DNA from: Gammaproteobacteria bacterium | Lineage (GTDB): Bacteria; Pseudomonadota; Gammaproteobacteria; Acidiferrobacterales; SPGG2 | Direction of reading: 5' to 3' | Length of the DNA: 64,000 bases | NCBI GenBank assembly: GCA_029861845.1 | Contig: JAOTYM010000003.1 | Location: 1-64,000 of the forward strand | Part shown: piece after piece, positions 61,249-64,000 of the stretch | Layout: each line of letters begins with the position of its first letter | Position numbering within the stretch: the first letter of the stretch is position 1 | Made by a program: the position numbers and the translations under genes | The notes under the pieces: generated by a model | Seen by the model: only the letters and a program-made list of their open reading frames with translations | Databases searched by the model: none | Told to the model about the DNA's origin: nothing

Positions 61249-61455
61249 ATGCGTACGGGAACTGTAAAGTGGTTCAGTGAATCCAAAGGATTTGGTTTTA
61301 TCACGCCGCAGGATGGCGGCAAGGACGTTTTTGTCCACCACTCCGCAATTACGGGCACAGGTTTTAAGTCCCTGGTTGAGGGGCAACGTGTTAGCTTTGA
61401 TGTCAAAGAGGGGCCGAAGGGGTTGCAAGCGGTCGACGTGACTGCCAGCGGCTAA
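61249..61455 (+). CDS. Cold-shock protein, CspA family (copy 2)
   Basis: 68 residues, [20 protein letters not shown], with RNP1 KGFGFITP and RNP2 VFVHHSAI. It is a close paralogue of 46882-47085: the two differ mainly in the last 20 residues, [17 protein letters not shown] here. Single-stranded nucleic-acid binding is expected. It has its own leader and terminator, so it is a free-standing transcript. Confidence 0.95.
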   Translation: MRTGTVKWFSESKGFGFITPQDGGKDVFVHHSAITGTGFKSLVEGQRVSFDVKEGPKGLQAVDVTASG

Positions 61456-61481
61456 CGTTCAGCGTCAGGAGATTTGACATG

Positions 61482-61513
61482 GAAACCCCGCCAATCGGCG
61501 GGGTTTCTTTTTT
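61482..61513 (+). terminator. Rho-independent terminator of cold-shock gene 2
   Basis: Perfect 11 bp stem GAAACCCCGCC / GGCGGGGTTTC (61482-61492, 61497-61507), loop AATC, then a run of T. It may also serve the convergent peptidase gene on the other strand. Confidence 0.92.
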
Positions 61514-61525
61514 CGCCACCGTAGA

Positions 61526-62464
61526 TCAAACACTACCGGAGCTTGCTTTAAGTGACTGAACCCGAAGTTCGGTGTTGATTAGCCACTTGCGTATACGATT
61601 GGAGTCACCAAACTTACTTAGTTTGCCCCACGAGTTGAGGAGGATGATAACGAGAGGGCGGTTAGCGATCGTGGTACGCATGAGCAAGCAGTTACCGGCA
61701 GCAGCGGTGTATCCAGTTTTACTCAGCTCAATATCCCATGAGTCTCGATGCACGAGCCGGTTCGTGTTTCGAAAGCCGATCAGCTTGCTATCCTCCCAAT
61801 CGGTAGCGATTACTTTTCGGCTGGTCGTTAAAACTCGAAGCAACCGGTAATCACGGGCAGCGGCAATAAGTTTCGCGAGATCACTTGCGGTGGATATGTT
61901 TCCACTGTGTAAGCCAGAGGAATCAGCGAACCGGCTGTTAGTCATCCCTAGTTCTCGAGCTTTCGCATTCATCGCCGCAATCATTGCATCGCGACCACCT
62001 GGGTAGGTGCGGGCGAGGGCTGCCGCAGCCCGATTGTCAGAAGCAGCCAGGGCCACATGCAGCATGTCGAGACGAGTCAAAACAGTTCCGTAGTGTAGGC
62101 GTGATTTGCTGCCCCTTAGGCGATCTCGGTCTGCCTGTATGATCTCTATCTTTTCCGCCAAGGATAGATTGGCGTCGAGTATCACAAGCGCGGTCATAAG
62201 CTTAGTGAGCGAGGCGATAGGTCGGGGTTCGTCCGCGTTGCGTTTATGAAGCGTTACGCCCTCACGCTCATCTATAATCAACGACACCGAAGAACGCAGA
62301 AAAAGCTTGTTTGGATTGCCGTGGCGTGCAATTAGCAGCGCCGGCACTATCTGCGTGGGTTGTTCGGCTGAGCTGGCGGTGGGTTTTTGTGCGAAGGCCG
62401 GTATTCGGGTAAGCGTGATGGCGATGACAACAATGCTTGTGATTTCTTTAATCGCTACTGACAT
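61526..62464 (-). CDS. D-alanyl-D-alanine carboxypeptidase/endopeptidase (S11, PBP5/7-like)
   Basis: About 312 residues from ATG at 62464; the AAGGAG ribosome-binding site lies upstream. Signal peptide (about 1-26, ending AFAQ). Catalytic SLTK, SDN and KTGY motifs are all present (ASLTKLMTALVILD, AASDNRAAAAL, ELSKTGYTAAAGNCLLM). It lacks the long C-terminal extension of PBP5, like PBP7/PbpG, an endopeptidase that trims peptidoglycan in the periplasm. A longer reading to 62644 adds 60 unlikely residues. Confidence 0.9.
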   Translation of the reverse strand: MSVAIKEITSIVVIAITLTRIPAFAQKPTASSAEQPTQIVPALLIARHGNPNKLFLRSSVSLIIDEREGVTLHKRNADEPRPIASLTKLMTALVILDANLSLAEKIEIIQADRDRLRGSKSRLHYGTVLTRLDMLHVALAASDNRAAAALARTYPGGRDAMIAAMNAKARELGMTNSRFADSSGLHSGNISTASDLAKLIAAARDYRLLRVLTTSRKVIATDWEDSKLIGFRNTNRLVHRDSWDIELSKTGYTAAAGNCLLMRTTIANRPLVIILLNSWGKLSKFGDSNRIRKWLINTELRVQSLKASSGSV

Positions 62465-62835
62465 GCCTATGGATCGCTCCTTGTGGCGAATAGTAATAAC
62501 AATGGTCTGAATTATCAAAGTGGCTGCTGTATAGCCCAGTATCGCTCCAGCCAGACGTAGAAAGTCGACATAGGACAGGGTGATCCCTGACCTTGCTGCC
62601 GTGGGCTTCAGAGCGCCTACCCCATGGCAGCCAGGCTCTCCCACCGATCATTAATCCCGGTACTGGCTTGGGCATGTCCAAGGTGTCCCGAACGGGCGAA
62701 GCCATAATCCTATGATTTTCATAGTATTTCTCACGGTGCGCGAAAGCGACCGCAGTTGTCGATCAAGTTCTTCTCCCCGATTCGCGACCGGACGTCTATA
62801 TTTATACCTATCAGTAACGGTAGAGAAGTGGAGCG
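62465..62835. other. Intergenic region between the S11 peptidase and a small basic protein
   Basis: About 370 bp between divergent genes. Open frames here overlap and lack ribosome-binding sites. AT-rich boxes near 62795-62815 (TATATTTATACC) could be part of a promoter for the rightward small gene. No structure was seen. Confidence 0.35.
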
Positions 62836-63024
62836 ATGATGACGGAGAAATCTGCTACGAAAGACAAAGAAAAAAAACGACGAGGGGGCGCCAGACGCGT
62901 AAAAACAGAACGCCGCGATAAAGCACGCTGGGACCCTAAGGAAGAGGACCGTCGGGAGGGGTTTGGTCGCCGCAAACAGGACAAGGCGTGGGATCGTATC
63001 AACTCAAAATTCGATAAACCGTAG
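62836..63024 (+). CDS. Small highly charged protein
   Basis: 62 residues, no hydrophobic segment, very rich in Lys, Arg, Glu and Asp (KEKKRRGGARRVKTERRDK), so it may bind nucleic acid or be disordered. GTGGAG lies before the ATG. No family was recognised; it could also be a chance frame. Confidence 0.5.
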   Translation: MMTEKSATKDKEKKRRGGARRVKTERRDKARWDPKEEDRREGFGRRKQDKAWDRINSKFDKP

Positions 63025-63063
63025 CCTGCAAGAGCCTGGCGCGGTTGCCGATGTAGGCGTTGA

Positions 63064-63705
63064 CTAGTTGTCGTTGTCTTGGAACTTGATACGCCAGTGC
63101 GCGCCATCGCAAAAAGGCTTGTTTTTCGATGCACCGCATCGGCATAGCGTGTAATGCTCAGTGGAGGCGCCCTCGCCCCACGACACATCTTTCAAGTCGA
63201 TCCCGCCTGTTACACGGTAGGGGCCGTTGTTGCACACATAGATAGCGGGATCACGCTCTACATCTCGATGCTCGACAGATTCGATCGAATAGCTCAGTGC
63301 ACCCGACGGGCATCGCCTAACCGTCTCAATGATTGCATCGACATCGGCGCCGTCCGGATCAATCCAGGGTTCTACCCCCAGACGCCACACCGAACTTAGG
63401 CCATCGGTACACGCGCCAGCATGCGCACAGATGGCGCGATTGTCGTGAATCGCAATCTTCTCTCCACGATACGTAGTGCGCGTATCATTCCTGCTATCCG
63501 ATAGATTCGTGCCTGAGAAGCCGTTCTTAGCATGGGTGCCATCGCAAAACGGCTTGTTCTTTGAGCCACCGCAACGACACAGAGCAATCGTTTCTTTGGT
63601 GTCCAATTGCTCCCCTTTGGAATTATTCAGGGTAGCTAGATTCTTGACGAGATATGGGCCGTTTTCGGCCATTTCGATTGCAACTAGATTTTGCGCCTTA
63701 TCCAT
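63064..63705 (-). CDS. Double CDGSH iron-sulfur protein with a central ferredoxin-like segment
   Basis: About 213 residues from ATG at 63705 (GGTGGAGG ribosome-binding site). Two CDGSH-type motifs bind [2Fe-2S]: CRCGGSKNKPFCDGTH near the N-terminus and CRCGASKNKPFCDGAH near the C-terminus. Between them ICAHAGACTDGL and RRCPSGALSYS form the Fer4_19-like segment. Such fused bacterial proteins are probably electron carriers or redox sensors in the cytoplasm. GTG at 63720 is a less likely start. Confidence 0.88.
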   Translation of the reverse strand: MDKAQNLVAIEMAENGPYLVKNLATLNNSKGEQLDTKETIALCRCGGSKNKPFCDGTHAKNGFSGTNLSDSRNDTRTTYRGEKIAIHDNRAICAHAGACTDGLSSVWRLGVEPWIDPDGADVDAIIETVRRCPSGALSYSIESVEHRDVERDPAIYVCNNGPYRVTGGIDLKDVSWGEGASTEHYTLCRCGASKNKPFCDGAHWRIKFQDNDN

Positions 63706-63720
63706 GCCATGTACCTCCAC

Positions 63721-63893
63721 CGAAATAAAATGGCAATGTGTCTTCGATTTCCACCGTCGCTGCGAACGTTGAACCGGCTAAGGATACAAGAAACAGCACT
63801 ATATCACACGGTCACGGCCGGTAGGCATCTCCCTAGCACCTTTTAGCATCATTGCTATGCTTTCAATAATTCGGCTTGTACGGCTGATTTGTG
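63721..63893. other. Intergenic region before the last gene
   Basis: About 170 bp between divergent genes; no boxes stand out. Confidence 0.3.
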
Positions 63894-64000
63894 ATGGTTG
63901 ACCCCAAGCTACTGAAAAATCTTATACCGCTGCACAATCTAACGGCGGGTAATCTCGAACGACTTGCCAAGCGATTACGAGTGGAAGAGCTGCCCACGGG
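63894..64000 (+). CDS. N-terminal fragment of a probable cyclic-nucleotide-binding protein
   Basis: Only 35 residues lie in the window: MVDPKLLKNLIPLHNLTAGN and LERLAKRLRVEELPTG. A leading LL..L.PL..L....L..LA pattern ending VEELPTG is how a cNMP-binding domain begins. The gene continues past the window end; GTG at 63891 is an alternative start. Confidence 0.55.
   Translation, partial: MVDPKLLKNLIPLHNLTAGNLERLAKRLRVEELPT

Noticed and set aside
1-64000. CRISPR arrays, rRNA genes, intact insertion sequences
   Set aside because: No regularly spaced repeats, no 16S/23S/5S-like stretch and no intact transposase were seen on reading both strands.

Overview
The window reads as a chromosomal segment of a gammaproteobacterium with moderate-to-high GC. 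The evidence is a FimV-type protein, a CydP-CydA-CydB-CydX oxidase operon with the long E. coli-type Q-loop, Uup, a PPK1/PPK2/SixA cluster and CspA-type cold-shock genes with terminators. A 2-oxoacid:ferredoxin oxidoreductase cluster hints at a metabolically flexible, possibly chemolithotrophic or marine lineage, but the species cannot be named from sequence alone. No rRNA, complete tRNA, CRISPR array or intact transposase was seen.

Layout. 1-1671: end of a branched-chain amino-acid-type ABC importer (permease end, two ATPases). 1903-6848: a block carrying cydPABX, a single-domain globin and a secreted Cys-repeat protein, bounded by two 46-47 bp direct copies of the 3' half of a tRNA-Arg(ACG); it looks like an old island. 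6895-12318: amine-type FAD oxidoreductase, a trypsin-like protease with a DUF350 membrane protein, and an SDR plus non-pyrrolysine MttB-family methyltransferase operon. 12792-20785: HD-GYP phosphodiesterase, ABM-like protein, polyphosphate genes, and a phosphodiesterase/epimerase pair. 21137-26312: GltD-like flavoprotein, KorA, KorB and a cyclic-nucleotide-binding protein in one tight operon. 26696-31012: small envelope proteins and an FHA protein with a degenerate GGDEF domain. 31189-38865: MFS transporter, CBS protein, HlyU, TGS GTPase, a MotA/OmpA-type pair, and two uncharacterised proteins. 38892-46590: Uup, two hydrolases, two small sensor-like proteins, two convergent secreted ankyrin proteins and an N-formylglutamate amidohydrolase. 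46882-51506: cold-shock protein, RRM protein, a patch of pseudogenes, an outer-membrane barrel, VOC protein, M48 protease and CAP-domain protein. 51710-53617: a three-gene MotA/TolQ/ExbB-like operon with unfamiliar partners. 53651-64000: a FimV-like protein whose C-terminus looks like the core-binding domain of a tyrosine recombinase, a broken potassium channel, ArsR and YcaQ-type genes with overlapping palindromes, MFS, a second cold-shock gene, an S11 peptidase, a double-CDGSH protein, and the start of a cyclic-nucleotide-binding protein.

The most interesting items are the FimV/recombinase-domain fusion (53651-55669), the three-gene ion-channel-like operon (51710-53617), the tRNA-Arg half repeats around the cyd block, the duplicated cold-shock genes with a conserved leader, and the overlapping palindromes upstream of arsR. 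I found no single system that I can claim with certainty is new.
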